Of a stretch of DNA of 64,000 nucleotides, positions 16,381 to 23,945 are shown piece by piece (the first letter of the stretch is position 1; every line of letters begins with the position of its first letter). Origin of the DNA: an uncultured Lachnospiraceae bacterium (GTDB lineage Bacteria > Bacillota > Clostridia > Lachnospirales > Lachnospiraceae). The stretch lies in assembly GCA_910585965.1 (NCBI GenBank), contig CAJUHH010000008.1, positions 62,001-126,000 of the forward strand, read 5' to 3'. Under the pieces are notes generated by a model. It searched no databases, was not told the DNA's origin, and saw only the letters and a list, made by a program, of their open reading frames with translations. Both the position numbers and the translations under genes were made by a program.

Positions 16381-18810
16381 TTATTCCGACATATAAATTG
16401 CTGTTTTCTGAATCACTTCTTCCGCTCCGGCCGAAGGACTCATTTCCCCGGCCAGCACCTTTTCCCCTGTTTCACAGACCGCCTTTTCCAGCACGGAATT
16501 CTTCACATACGGAATCCTAGCCGCTTCCACGATTTCCATCAGCTGTCCGATCTCTTCCTCGGAAGCCGGATAAATATCGAGATGGTAATACTCTTCCTTC
16601 TCGTCCCCTTTGCTTCCGCCCATCGACGCATAGCTGCCGCCATCCTCCGTCGCGTTTTGGCGGAACCTTTCCGACCACTTTTCCTTATTGACCGGCATAC
16701 CCAGCCAGCCGTCGTCATCCAGCATTTTCTCCGCCAATTCCAAAGCGGTTTCCTGGTACGGGGAAGCCGCGTTAATCCCTATGAGGCTTTCCGGCATGAA
16801 CACCCCTTTTGCCTGTCCATTGTAGGCGGCAAAACTGTTGTCTTCTTTTCCGGGAACCTTAAAGCAGGAGATCAGCACATCAAAGCTGGACGAGTCGCTC
16901 ACCATGCCTGCCGTAAACTCCTTTTCCCCTGTGATTAACCCTATTTCCGACAGCCTGATCTGGTATTCCCTCTTCTTCTCATCCGATACGCCCGCGATCC
17001 GTCTCTCTTCCTCCCATCTTTCATATTCCGCTTTCTGCTCTTCGCTCATCCTCGCCTCTTCGATATCCCACATTTTCTTCGCGGATGCATAAAATTCTGC
17101 CAGCGCATCCTTGTCTATTTTTCCATCTTGGTTCGTCCACGCGGGCAGACAGGCGGGAAGCAGCACATTCAACAGTTCGCTCTCGTCTTTGATTCCCAAA
17201 ATAATGCCGTCTGCTTTTTCTTCATCGTATTCCTCTACAAGTCCGGCTATCGCCTCCAAATCGCCCATTCTTCCGATATCCGACCGTCTGCCCGCGACAA
17301 GCCCTATATGGAACTGGGACGGCGCCGCATATGTCCCTTCCGCCGTGCGGAATGCATGTATGATATTGGTAAAATATAGATCCTCCGTTTTTTTCTCCAG
17401 CCAGGGGGACAAATCCATCAGCACCCCTTTTTCCGCATAAGAATCGATCGGCATATCATCCAGAATAAAAATATCCGGCCCTTTCCCTGCGGCGATTTCC
17501 GTATTCAGTTTCTTCAGCGCATCGTCCCTTGTCACAGGAGAATTCTCTTCCATCCCGATCTCATACCGAATATAAACCTCCGGATGTTCCGCTTGGAAAG
17601 CGCTGATCACTTTTTTCATCTGCGGATTATCCCTCAGGCTGTACGCCCTCAGTTGTACTTCAGGCGCAGCCGGCATATCCGGGTCGTAGGTATATCTCAT
17701 CAGCCTGCCGTCCGCAAGCAGCAAAAGAAAGACATCCTTTTCCAGAAGAACTCCATCCGATATGCCATAGGATGGATCGCTCAAAGAGGTAATCGTTCCG
17801 TCCACCACCTGTTCGATCACATTTCCCTCCGTTACATGCCGATAAATCCCCTTTTCACAAGCAAAATATAAGATTCCGTCCTCTCCCGGCATAAGCAGAA
17901 GAGACACGACCCCTTCCGTATCGCTGCTGATATGGTCCCCCAGCTGTTCATGCAGGAAATCGTTCATCACCCGGTCTTCCACGATTTCTCCTGTCACCAG
18001 ATCCAGGATGGTTACGCCGTCGCCGTTCACAAGCATCAGCTTGCCGTCTTTTTCCGTCATATACTGCACCCATTCGGACAATTCTATCAATTCTTCCACC
18101 GTTCCCTGATCTCTGTCTATCTCGTATACCTTCCCGTCAATGGCGCTTCCGAACAGTCTGCCGTCTTCCGAAAAAGCCAGACGGTTCACATATTCGGATT
18201 CCCGGAAAGAAAGCTCCAACCTCCGAAAAGTCCCGTCCGCAGAAGCGATTCCATATTTCGGAGAAAAAGCGCCGCCGCCCTCTTCCTCCCCTTCCTTTTC
18301 CGTGCTCTCCTCTCCGCCGGCATATATGATGGCTATATCCCCGTTTTTTGCCAATGCTGTATTCATCACCCAGCATTTATCCGCCACCAATTCCTCATGC
18401 CATGCCATCTTCTCCCGTTCCCATGTGGCTCCTGCATCTTCAGATACCCACTTTCCATAATTTCCCGACATCACCGCAAGGCTGCCGTCCTCCATTTCCA
18501 CGAGCGTTCCCCCGCCGCCCATTTCTCCTTTTAATGTCTCATCCGCGCTTTCCAGATAGCGGCCCATCACTTTTTCTCCCGCTTCTGTCCCATCGGCACT
18601 GCTCGTGCCGTTGCTCCCGAAGCCCCCTTCTTCATCCACAGCCGCACCGAGGGGTGCTTCTCCGGCCGGTGTCCCTCCGTCATTGCCGGAATCCGAAGCC
18701 TCCCCGCCCGCTCCTGTCCGTCCGCAGCCCGTCGTCCCAGCCGCGCCGAATATCATAGCGGCAGCGAGCAGCCATATAAAAATCCCCTTCCTTCTTCTTT
18801 TCTTTCCCAT
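16381..18810 (-). CDS. lipoprotein: beta-propeller fused to extracellular solute-binding domain (copy 1)
   Basis: An 809-residue paralogue of the downstream gene, and the first gene of the operon. The lipobox is TTGC (Cys29). Both halves align along their full length: KWVSEDAGATWEREKMAWHEE, GRLFGSAIDGKVYEIDRD, then VISAFQAEHPEVYIRYE and AAGKGPDIFILDDMPIDSYA. Both proteins end in IYMSE. The start at 18810 is supported by an AAAGGA site. The frame opens at 18891 in a Cys-rich segment that I regard as untranslated. Two TTTAGAGA boxes lie about 95 bp upstream. The duplication suggests two ligands or a sensor plus receptor pair serving one transporter. Confidence 0.8.
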   Translation of the reverse strand: MGKKRRRKGIFIWLLAAAMIFGAAGTTGCGRTGAGGEASDSGNDGGTPAGEAPLGAAVDEEGGFGSNGTSSADGTEAGEKVMGRYLESADETLKGEMGGGGTLVEMEDGSLAVMSGNYGKWVSEDAGATWEREKMAWHEELVADKCWVMNTALAKNGDIAIIYAGGEESTEKEGEEEGGGAFSPKYGIASADGTFRRLELSFRESEYVNRLAFSEDGRLFGSAIDGKVYEIDRDQGTVEELIELSEWVQYMTEKDGKLMLVNGDGVTILDLVTGEIVEDRVMNDFLHEQLGDHISSDTEGVVSLLLMPGEDGILYFACEKGIYRHVTEGNVIEQVVDGTITSLSDPSYGISDGVLLEKDVFLLLLADGRLMRYTYDPDMPAAPEVQLRAYSLRDNPQMKKVISAFQAEHPEVYIRYEIGMEENSPVTRDDALKKLNTEIAAGKGPDIFILDDMPIDSYAEKGVLMDLSPWLEKKTEDLYFTNIIHAFRTAEGTYAAPSQFHIGLVAGRRSDIGRMGDLEAIAGLVEEYDEEKADGIILGIKDESELLNVLLPACLPAWTNQDGKIDKDALAEFYASAKKMWDIEEARMSEEQKAEYERWEEERRIAGVSDEKKREYQIRLSEIGLITGEKEFTAGMVSDSSSFDVLISCFKVPGKEDNSFAAYNGQAKGVFMPESLIGINAASPYQETALELAEKMLDDDGWLGMPVNKEKWSERFRQNATEDGGSYASMGGSKGDEKEEYYHLDIYPASEEEIGQLMEIVEAARIPYVKNSVLEKAVCETGEKVLAGEMSPSAGAEEVIQKTAIYMSE

Positions 18811-18904
18811 AACGTTATCCTTTCCAAATATATTTTTATCCTTCCCCAAACACAGGCAGCATTTGCAGCGCCTTCCCCTGCTTTCTGCCATCTTATCAGC
18901 CTAA

Positions 18905-18923
18905 TCTCTAAAAAATCTCTAAA
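18905..18923 (-). promoter_or_regulatory. TTTAGAGA direct repeats (likely response-regulator site) of the ABC operon
   Basis: Two identical octamers (TTTAGAGA read on the minus strand) start exactly 11 bp apart. The same pair, with the same spacing and orientation relative to transcription, precedes the two-component system at 23125-23143. An 11-bp direct repeat is the usual geometry for OmpR/PhoB dimers. Confidence 0.6.
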
Positions 18924-18970
18924 CGGAGAAATTTATATTTTCCTTTCTGTCCTAAGCCAACTCTCCCCAT

Positions 18971-18999
18971 TTGACAAGCCCGGAAAGATATAGTATCCT
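18971..18999 (+). promoter_or_regulatory. promoter of the blaI-like gene
   Basis: TTGACA, a 17-bp spacer and TATCCT, with tagtatc overlapping the -10 element. The same arrangement occurs ahead of the small-protein cluster at 20809, where the element is a full dyad. The start codon is about 50 bp downstream. Confidence 0.6.
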
Positions 19000-19051
19000 C
19001 ATGTTGAAGACAAATAATAGTCAGTCATAAGACGGAAAAGGAGAGGACATC

Positions 19052-19429
19052 ATGTATCACAAATTCCATGTACCCGACGCGGAATATGAAGTATTGGAAA
19101 TGCTTTGGAAATGCGGCGGAGAGATCAAACAGTCAGAATTACTCAAGAAATTGACAGAAGCGGGGAAGGATTGGAAACGCCAGACGCTGAACACCTTAAT
19201 TACCAGGCTGGAAGAAAAAAAACTGCTGGAACGGGAAAACCGAATTGTAAAAGCTGTCTATTCCCGGACCGAATACAGCAACCTCCAGATGCAGGAAAAC
19301 ATCGACCAACTGTATAGCGGAAAAATAAGCCGGTTCTTCGCTTCTTTTACCGAACAGCAGGGAATCAGCAAAGAAGAAGCCGAAGAGATTCTGGCGATTA
19401 TAGGACAACATTTTCCACAGGAATCATGA
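19052..19429 (+). CDS. BlaI/MecI/CopY-family repressor
   Basis: A 125-residue winged-helix repressor. The DNA-binding part (residues 5-75) carries DAEYEVLEMLWKCGGEIKQSE and the recognition region WKRQTLNTLITRLEEKKLL, classic for this family. The C-terminal helix pair (about 85-125) is the dimerisation segment, with a scissile region cleaved by the sensor protease in BlaI/MecI. It lies directly upstream of an M56 sensor-protease gene. An AGGAGAGG site precedes the ATG. Target promoters are probably its own and the one at 20809. No beta-lactamase is adjacent, so the regulated output is different from the classical bla operon. Confidence 0.92.
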   Translation: MYHKFHVPDAEYEVLEMLWKCGGEIKQSELLKKLTEAGKDWKRQTLNTLITRLEEKKLLERENRIVKAVYSRTEYSNLQMQENIDQLYSGKISRFFASFTEQQGISKEEAEEILAIIGQHFPQES

Positions 19430-19475
19430 AAATGATAAAAATCCAAAGCTCCGCAGCCGAAAAGAGGAGGTATTT

Positions 19476-20783
19476 ATGAATTATATTCTGGCAATGACAT
19501 TATCGGGAAGCTGCATGTTTTTTCTTTATCTCTTCCAAAAGCATACCATCGGCAGATATCTTTCCAGGCGCTGGCAGTATCTCTTTTTAAAGGCAGTCAT
19601 GTTATATTACCTGCTTCCCCTGCCCTACCTTGCCGTATTATACCGCAAACTCATAAAGACCATCTTTCCCAGGCCTTTTTCGGGATTCCGCTATTTACAC
19701 GACGGCAAAGTGCTGTACCGGTCAGAAACTTATTTCGGCATAAGCGCCGGATACTGGCAAAGGCTGATGGCCGCAGGCCTGTGGTGCCTGGTTGCAGGAA
19801 CAATCTTTACAGCGCAGTTCATCCGTTACCGTAAAACGAGCCGGGAAATCTTAAAGCATGGGGATAAGGAAATACCAGCAGAAGATATGGATGCCCTCCA
19901 GGTGCAAAAAAAGCGGCTCCATGTGCGGAAAGCTGTTCTTTTGTGCCTATGCAGCGAAAAGAATATTACTTTTACCATGGGGATCCGAAAGCCGGTGATT
20001 GTCTGTTCGCTGCCAGAGAATTCCCAGGAAAAAGAAATGCTTCTCGGACATGAGCTGATGCATATAAAGCGTTCCGATACTTTTTGGAAAATGGCGGAAA
20101 GCATCGTCCTCGGAATCCATTGGTTCAACCCCGTCGCCTATTACTTCCGGCGCGAATTCAATTCCGTCTGCGAAATATCCTGTGACGAACTGACGCTGGA
20201 AGGATATTCCTGTGAAAACCGTCTCCTTTATGCCACTATGCTGGTGGAACGGTCCGTACAGAAGGATGCCAAGCAGATATGGGGAACAGCGCTCTCCAAA
20301 AATGGAACAAAAATATATGAAAGGATAGAATCAATTATGGAAAATGGGAAGGGAAAGAAAAAACTAAACGGCATAATATCCGCGCTGCTTGTATGCGCGT
20401 TCGTTATGCTGAATTCAATTACTACACTTGCTTATGAAGAGGTGGCTGTGGTTCCCGCTGTCTTTGTAGAAGGCATGGAAAGCGGAGATCAACTAGATGT
20501 GGCATTTACGCCTATTGGAGGAAACCTCGCTTTTATAGATACCATATTATATGATGAACAATTTGTAGATGAAGGCGGAAATATTTATCCAATCAATCAA
20601 AAAATGGATACCTATGCAAATTGCATTCATACTTATATAAGCGGCACAGCTGAGAAACACGACAAAAAAAGTGACGGAAGCTGTACTATAACCTATTATA
20701 AAAGTCATTATTGTACGAAATGTGGAAATTGCATTTGGGGGGAACAAATAGGAGTATCTTCATTTGTAAAATGTCTACATTAA
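19476..20783 (+). CDS. M56 (BlaR1-like) sensor metallopeptidase with Cys/His-rich C terminus
   Basis: A 435-residue membrane protease. Several N-terminal helices (about 1-125) lead into the cytoplasmic zincin domain with GHELMHIKRSD (HExxH at about residues 191-195) and the downstream ligand region VCEISCDELTLEG. A last membrane helix (about 295-316) precedes an external segment of about 120 residues. That segment lacks the penicillin-binding SxxK/KTG motifs of BlaR1. It ends with a Cys/His pattern (CIHTYISGT, SDGSCTITYYKSHYCTKCGNC, KCLH), which recalls a small zinc-binding domain seen in clostridial secreted proteins. The sensed signal is therefore not a beta-lactam by any visible motif. It lies 46 bp after the repressor. 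Confidence 0.85.
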   Translation: MNYILAMTLSGSCMFFLYLFQKHTIGRYLSRRWQYLFLKAVMLYYLLPLPYLAVLYRKLIKTIFPRPFSGFRYLHDGKVLYRSETYFGISAGYWQRLMAAGLWCLVAGTIFTAQFIRYRKTSREILKHGDKEIPAEDMDALQVQKKRLHVRKAVLLCLCSEKNITFTMGIRKPVIVCSLPENSQEKEMLLGHELMHIKRSDTFWKMAESIVLGIHWFNPVAYYFRREFNSVCEISCDELTLEGYSCENRLLYATMLVERSVQKDAKQIWGTALSKNGTKIYERIESIMENGKGKKKLNGIISALLVCAFVMLNSITTLAYEEVAVVPAVFVEGMESGDQLDVAFTPIGGNLAFIDTILYDEQFVDEGGNIYPINQKMDTYANCIHTYISGTAEKHDKKSDGSCTITYYKSHYCTKCGNCIWGEQIGVSSFVKCLH

Positions 20784-20808
20784 AATAATAAAATATTGCA
20801 TTTTTTTA

Positions 20809-20837
20809 TTGACAATTACCAAATACTGTAGTATCTT
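20809..20837 (+). promoter_or_regulatory. promoter with perfect dyad, candidate BlaI-type operator
   Basis: TTGACA, a 17-bp spacer and TATCTT. A perfect inverted repeat ATACT-GT-AGTAT (20823-20834) covers the spacer and -10 element. The two-nucleotide centre and position match the layout of BlaI/MecI operators, although the half-site differs from the staphylococcal TACA. The right half (AGTATC) is shared with the blaI-like promoter. Confidence 0.55.
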
Positions 20838-20904
20838 AAAAGAAGATATATTGTAGTCATCCTTGTTGCTAATATATACGGAAAAGGGGAAGGAGGGGAT
20901 TCCA

Positions 20905-20940
20905 ATGCAGGGGACGTGGAATCACTGGCACATGAATTAA
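20905..20940 (+). CDS. possible 11-residue leader peptide
   Basis: A short frame (MQGTWNHWHMN, then TAA) is preceded at ideal distance by AAGGAGGGG. It lies between the dyad promoter and the first small membrane-protein gene. Two Trp and two His in eleven residues is unusual. It may be a leader controlling downstream translation or chance; there is no hairpin clear enough to call attenuation. Confidence 0.3.
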   Translation: MQGTWNHWHMN

Positions 20941-20984
20941 CATACCATTTTTCATGCAGGACATGAGATAGGAGGAATTCATTC

Positions 20985-21266
20985 GTGATTATAAAAACCT
21001 GGATTATACTGGCGGTTCTTTCCGCTCTTATACAGATTTTTTTGGCACTAAAGAAAACACCTCATTGGGCAGGCATGCTTCTGCCGGCAGCTTTTTTGGC
21101 CTTTGCCATTTATGCATGGGCGGATCTGTTTTGGGTCGGTATCCCGGTCGGCAAATTGCTTGCCTTTATGATTCCCCCCATTTTCCTTGCTTGCCTGTTT
21201 GAAATGGTTTATTGGCGAACACGATGGAAAGAGAGGCAGAAGGAATATGAAAAATATAAAAAATAA
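20985..21266 (+). CDS. small 3-TM membrane protein (cassette copy 1)
   Basis: A 93-residue protein with three hydrophobic helices (about 3-22, 29-48 and 55-76) and a charged C-terminal tail. It begins with GTG behind AGGAGG (9-nt spacing). It is a paralogue of the 94-residue protein at 21601: both share the pattern of a first helix ending in ALIQI/TIIQI, then a W-G-L/M-L-P-A segment. It overlaps the next gene, an exported protein, by 20 bp. I recognise no family. Its place after the BlaI/BlaR1-like pair suggests it is the regulated output or an immunity or processing partner of the exported protein. Confidence 0.65.
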   Translation: MIIKTWIILAVLSALIQIFLALKKTPHWAGMLLPAAFLAFAIYAWADLFWVGIPVGKLLAFMIPPIFLACLFEMVYWRTRWKERQKEYEKYKK

Positions 21267-21588
21267 AAGAGTTTATGTCTTGCTCTTAGCGGCCGTTATT
21301 TGTATCCTGACCATAGGAACAACCTGTTTGGCCGCCGAAACAAATGCAACGCCCCGAAGCTACCGGGAGGACCTTCTTGTATCTTATAAGGAGTACTGGT
21401 ATACGGATGGTGCGGGAGTAGAAAGCCATGTAAGATATGGGGAACAGTACAGATCGTTTACATTTTTAAACGGATACCGGCCATTGAGACAAACCATAAC
21501 GCATCTTCCATTAGATGCAGACGATTTGCCTCACGCTGTCACCATACATCGACATCAGCAGGTTCAGATTCAATACGAATTCTATTAA
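21247..21588 (+). CDS. small exported protein (cassette copy 1)
   Basis: A 113-residue precursor with a signal peptide (about residues 8-31, KKRVY-type basic start then a hydrophobic core ending CLAA). The mature part is about 80 residues, rich in Tyr, Arg and His, and ends QIQYEFY. The segment YRSFTFLNGYRP parallels YRDFTYVNGYNR of the protein at 21889, so they are paralogues. The ATG at 21247 has an AAGGA site and lies inside the end of the membrane-protein gene. Function unknown. The size fits a secreted signal, bacteriocin or surface-binding protein. Confidence 0.6.
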   Translation: MKNIKNKRVYVLLLAAVICILTIGTTCLAAETNATPRSYREDLLVSYKEYWYTDGAGVESHVRYGEQYRSFTFLNGYRPLRQTITHLPLDADDLPHAVTIHRHQQVQIQYEFY

Positions 21589-21600
21589 CAGGGAGAAACC

Positions 21601-21885
21601 ATGATTTATAATGAATTAAAATTATTATTGATAATAACTATTATACTAACCATTATCCAAATATGGCTTTCTAAGAAAGAATGCTGGTGGAAAGGATTAT
21701 TTGTCCCTGCTTTATACTTGGTTTTTGCCATTCCCTATGTATGCACCAAGCTTTTACCCACTAGCAGCATTCGACTGAGACCTGACTACTATCATACAGC
21801 CACCTATATTTTCCCCGGTATCTGGTTTTTCATGATTTATTTTATCTTTTATTACTACAGGCAATATAAGAAAGAAGGGAATTAA
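21601..21885 (+). CDS. small 3-TM membrane protein (cassette copy 2)
   Basis: A 94-residue membrane protein with three helices (about 6-22, 29-48 and 67-85), homologous to the protein at 20985. It follows the first exported-protein gene by 12 bp (site cagGGAGaaaccATG) and precedes the second by 3 bp. The repeated order membrane protein then exported protein shows that a two-gene unit was duplicated. No catalytic motif is visible. Confidence 0.65.
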   Translation: MIYNELKLLLIITIILTIIQIWLSKKECWWKGLFVPALYLVFAIPYVCTKLLPTSSIRLRPDYYHTATYIFPGIWFFMIYFIFYYYRQYKKEGN

Positions 21886-21888
21886 CGA

Positions 21889-22209
21889 ATGAAATGGATT
21901 AAAAAAATAGCAGCATGTATATGCATCGTTTGTTTATGCATGCTAATGAACCATTCTCTTGCCACCGTATCCGCAGCCTCGAGCAATGATATTATGCCCT
22001 ATGCCTTCAGGGATTCTCTGCCCATCCAATACGAGATCTGGTATTCCTACTCAGAAGGGACAGAATACCGAAATTACGTTTACCGTGATTTTACATATGT
22101 AAATGGATACAACAGGACGGATACTCTTCAAGGAAATATAGAACTAACGCCCCTTGAATACGAATTTTACTCCAAGGCGCAACTCTGGAAGGTAAGTTAT
22201 TCCTATTGA
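21889..22209 (+). CDS. small exported protein (cassette copy 2)
   Basis: A 106-residue precursor. The signal peptide is Cys-rich (KKIAACICIVCLCML) and cleavage probably follows VSAA. The mature region of about 75 residues contains RDSLPIQYEIWYSYSEGTEY and YRDFTYVNGYN, then LEYEFYS. These match the order of motifs in the paralogue at 21247, whose mature protein ends at YEFY, while this one adds about twelve residues. It is translated from an ATG 3 bp after the stop of its membrane partner. Function unknown. Confidence 0.6.
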   Translation: MKWIKKIAACICIVCLCMLMNHSLATVSAASSNDIMPYAFRDSLPIQYEIWYSYSEGTEYRNYVYRDFTYVNGYNRTDTLQGNIELTPLEYEFYSKAQLWKVSYSY

Positions 22210-22254
22210 TGATTTGTGCCGCCGGAAGGCGGCATGGGAGTTAGGACGGATAAA

Positions 22255-22533
22255 ATGAACATGGAAATCATCGGTTGTATATTTTTGTCAACATGTATGA
22301 GCGGAATATACATATTACATATCTATACAAAAGAAAAGCTAATTAAAAGGAAGAATGCAATTTATTTAATTTTAGCATTTTTTCAGATTAATATGGGATA
22401 CCATATGGTCATTAAGAAGATTTATGAATGGAATCTATTTACTAATCCGTGGTATCTGACGGCTTTGATATTATACATTTTAACTCAAACATTGTTAATT
22501 GTCGCATGTGTAAAGACTAAGGATGGAGCATAA
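22255..22533 (+). CDS. small membrane protein
   Basis: A 92-residue protein with three hydrophobic segments (about 4-20, 33-52 and 66-86). The frame is open from a GTG at 22216, but the ATG at 22255 follows an AGGACGG site and avoids the preceding GC hairpin (gccgccggaaggcggc, 22218-22233). It has the same size class as the two cassette membrane proteins but no obvious sequence match. It continues the small-protein cluster. No function can be given. Confidence 0.5.
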   Translation: MNMEIIGCIFLSTCMSGIYILHIYTKEKLIKRKNAIYLILAFFQINMGYHMVIKKIYEWNLFTNPWYLTALILYILTQTLLIVACVKTKDGA

Positions 22534-22543
22534 GTGAATATAA

Positions 22544-22804
22544 ATGAAGTTAATAAAAAAAATGGTGAATAAAATATCAATACATGCAGGGAAAAATATT
22601 ATTATGAAAAGCTTTTTGTGTGGAGTGATAGTTCGCTGCCTATTATTTATTATGGAAGGACGCTTCTTATTCTTCTCTTTTTCAACAGGAATTCCCGAAT
22701 ACGTACTGAGGCGCATACCATATGGAATTTCAAGTTGCATACTATTTGGGGTTTTAGGAGTCTTGGTTGGCACATTATCCCATTTGCATCTGAACAAACA
22801 TTGA
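22544..22804 (+). CDS. small membrane protein
   Basis: An 86-residue basic protein with two hydrophobic stretches (about 22-48 and 60-78). It starts 10 bp after the previous stop; its ribosome site is weak, and an internal ATG at 22604 (MKSFLCGVI) is possible. It is the last frame of the small-protein cluster before a terminator hairpin. It may be a real gene or a decayed cassette member. Confidence 0.4.
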   Translation: MKLIKKMVNKISIHAGKNIIMKSFLCGVIVRCLLFIMEGRFLFFSFSTGIPEYVLRRIPYGISSCILFGVLGVLVGTLSHLHLNKH

Positions 22805-22915
22805 CATTTACTGTCATATCGGCAGAATATTTACCCCCTGCAGATGCTCAGGCACTCCCGCATCTGCTATCAATAGTAATGGAAGCTATGAATATACCTA
22901 TACTGGTTACCAGAT

Positions 22916-22950
22916 AATAGCCAAACATGGATATATCCTGTTTGGCTATT
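22916..22950. terminator. terminator of the small-protein cluster
   Basis: A perfect 12-bp stem (aatagccaaaca/tgtttggctatt) with an 11-nt loop lies 110 bp after the last small frame. The 300 bp from here to the response regulator hold this hairpin and the TTTAGAGA promoter, nothing else that I can see. Confidence 0.65.
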
Positions 22951-23124
22951 ATTCCATTACAATCAGCTGACTCCCAGAAAGTAGCAGCATTTGTTTATAA
23001 TTATTGAATTTAGCACTTGTACCATTCTCCAATAACCTTTGATCTTAACTGTATCCTTCCCGTTACCGGGGAAATACTCTTTCTCATATCCCCCCTGTGA
23101 AAAGCAACCCCAGCCTTCAAATAT

Positions 23125-23171
23125 TTAGAGACTCTTTAGAGATTTACTTGCTACAATAAAACCCGTATAAT
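23125..23171 (+). promoter_or_regulatory. TTTAGAGA direct repeats plus -10 of the two-component promoter
   Basis: Octamers TTTAGAGA at 23125-23132 and 23136-23143 (11-bp period) sit at the -35 region, with TATAAT at 23166-23171. The placement suits activation by a phosphorylated OmpR-type regulator. The identical pair precedes the ABC/lipoprotein operon at 18905-18923. Confidence 0.65.
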
Positions 23172-23215
23172 AAATACGAAACAATTGCAAGCTATCCCTG
23201 AAAGGAGATTTTTTT

Positions 23216-23893
23216 ATGCGTTTACTGCTGGTGGAAGACGACCCAAAACTGAACCACTCCTTGAAATACCAGTTGGAAAAAGAAAATTTTATTGTCGATT
23301 CCTGCTCGGACGGGGAGGAAGCGCTTTTTTATATTGACCAGAATATCCACGACGTTATCCTGCTGGACCGTATGCTCCCGCTCCTGGACGGAACCGAACT
23401 GCTCGCTAAGATGCGCGGGAAGAACAACAGCACTCCTGTCATCCTGATCACTGCCCTTGGGACTTTAAACGACAAGATCACCGGCCTTGACATGGGGGCA
23501 GACGATTATCTCGTCAAGCCCTTCGATTTTGAAGAACTGCTGGCCCGCATCCGCTGCGTCACGCGCCGTTCCCCCATGATCCAAGGGAATGACAGCCTGT
23601 CTTTGGGCGACCTGACGCTGCACATCGGGGAAAGTCGCCTGGACGGCCCTTGTGCCTCCTGTTCCCTGTCCAAAAAGGAAAACGAGCTTTTCCAGTCCTT
23701 TTTTCGCAATTCCGGGCAAGTCCTCACCAGAGAGCAATTGCTCGCCCGGGTATGGGGATTGGATGCCGAAATTGAAGACGGCAACCTGGACAACTACATT
23801 CATTTTCTCCGCCGCCGCTTAAATACCGTCGGCAGCACTGTAACCTTGCACACTGTCCGGGGCATCGGCTACCGCATGATGGTATCCCGGTGA
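23216..23893 (+). CDS. OmpR/PhoB-family response regulator
   Basis: A 225-residue regulator. The receiver domain has the acidic pocket VEDDP, the phospho-acceptor in VILLDRMLP (Asp51) and the conserved Lys in YLVKPFDF. The C-terminal winged helix (about 125-222) shows LTREQLLARVWG and DNYIHFLRRRL with GIGYRM. AAGGAG precedes the ATG. It is followed 52 bp later by its histidine kinase. The TTTAGAGA repeats in its own promoter and in the ABC operon promoter suggest autoregulation and control of that operon. Confidence 0.93.
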   Translation: MRLLLVEDDPKLNHSLKYQLEKENFIVDSCSDGEEALFYIDQNIHDVILLDRMLPLLDGTELLAKMRGKNNSTPVILITALGTLNDKITGLDMGADDYLVKPFDFEELLARIRCVTRRSPMIQGNDSLSLGDLTLHIGESRLDGPCASCSLSKKENELFQSFFRNSGQVLTREQLLARVWGLDAEIEDGNLDNYIHFLRRRLNTVGSTVTLHTVRGIGYRMMVSR

Positions 23894-23945
23894 TCCGCCA
23901 AACGATGTCCGCGCAGACGGGCAGCTCCACTTAGAAAGGTATCCT

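Noticed and set aside
18811..18891. Cys-rich start (KCCLCLGKD) of the first fusion lipoprotein
   Set aside because: A signal peptide must be N-terminal for lipidation; the ATG at 18810 has the right context.
22801..22917. Possible third exported-protein relic (frame reading INSNGSYEYTYTGYQII)
   Set aside because: Only a short stretch looks protein-like and the cassette motifs (RxFTxxNGY) are absent, so it cannot be supported as a pseudogene copy.
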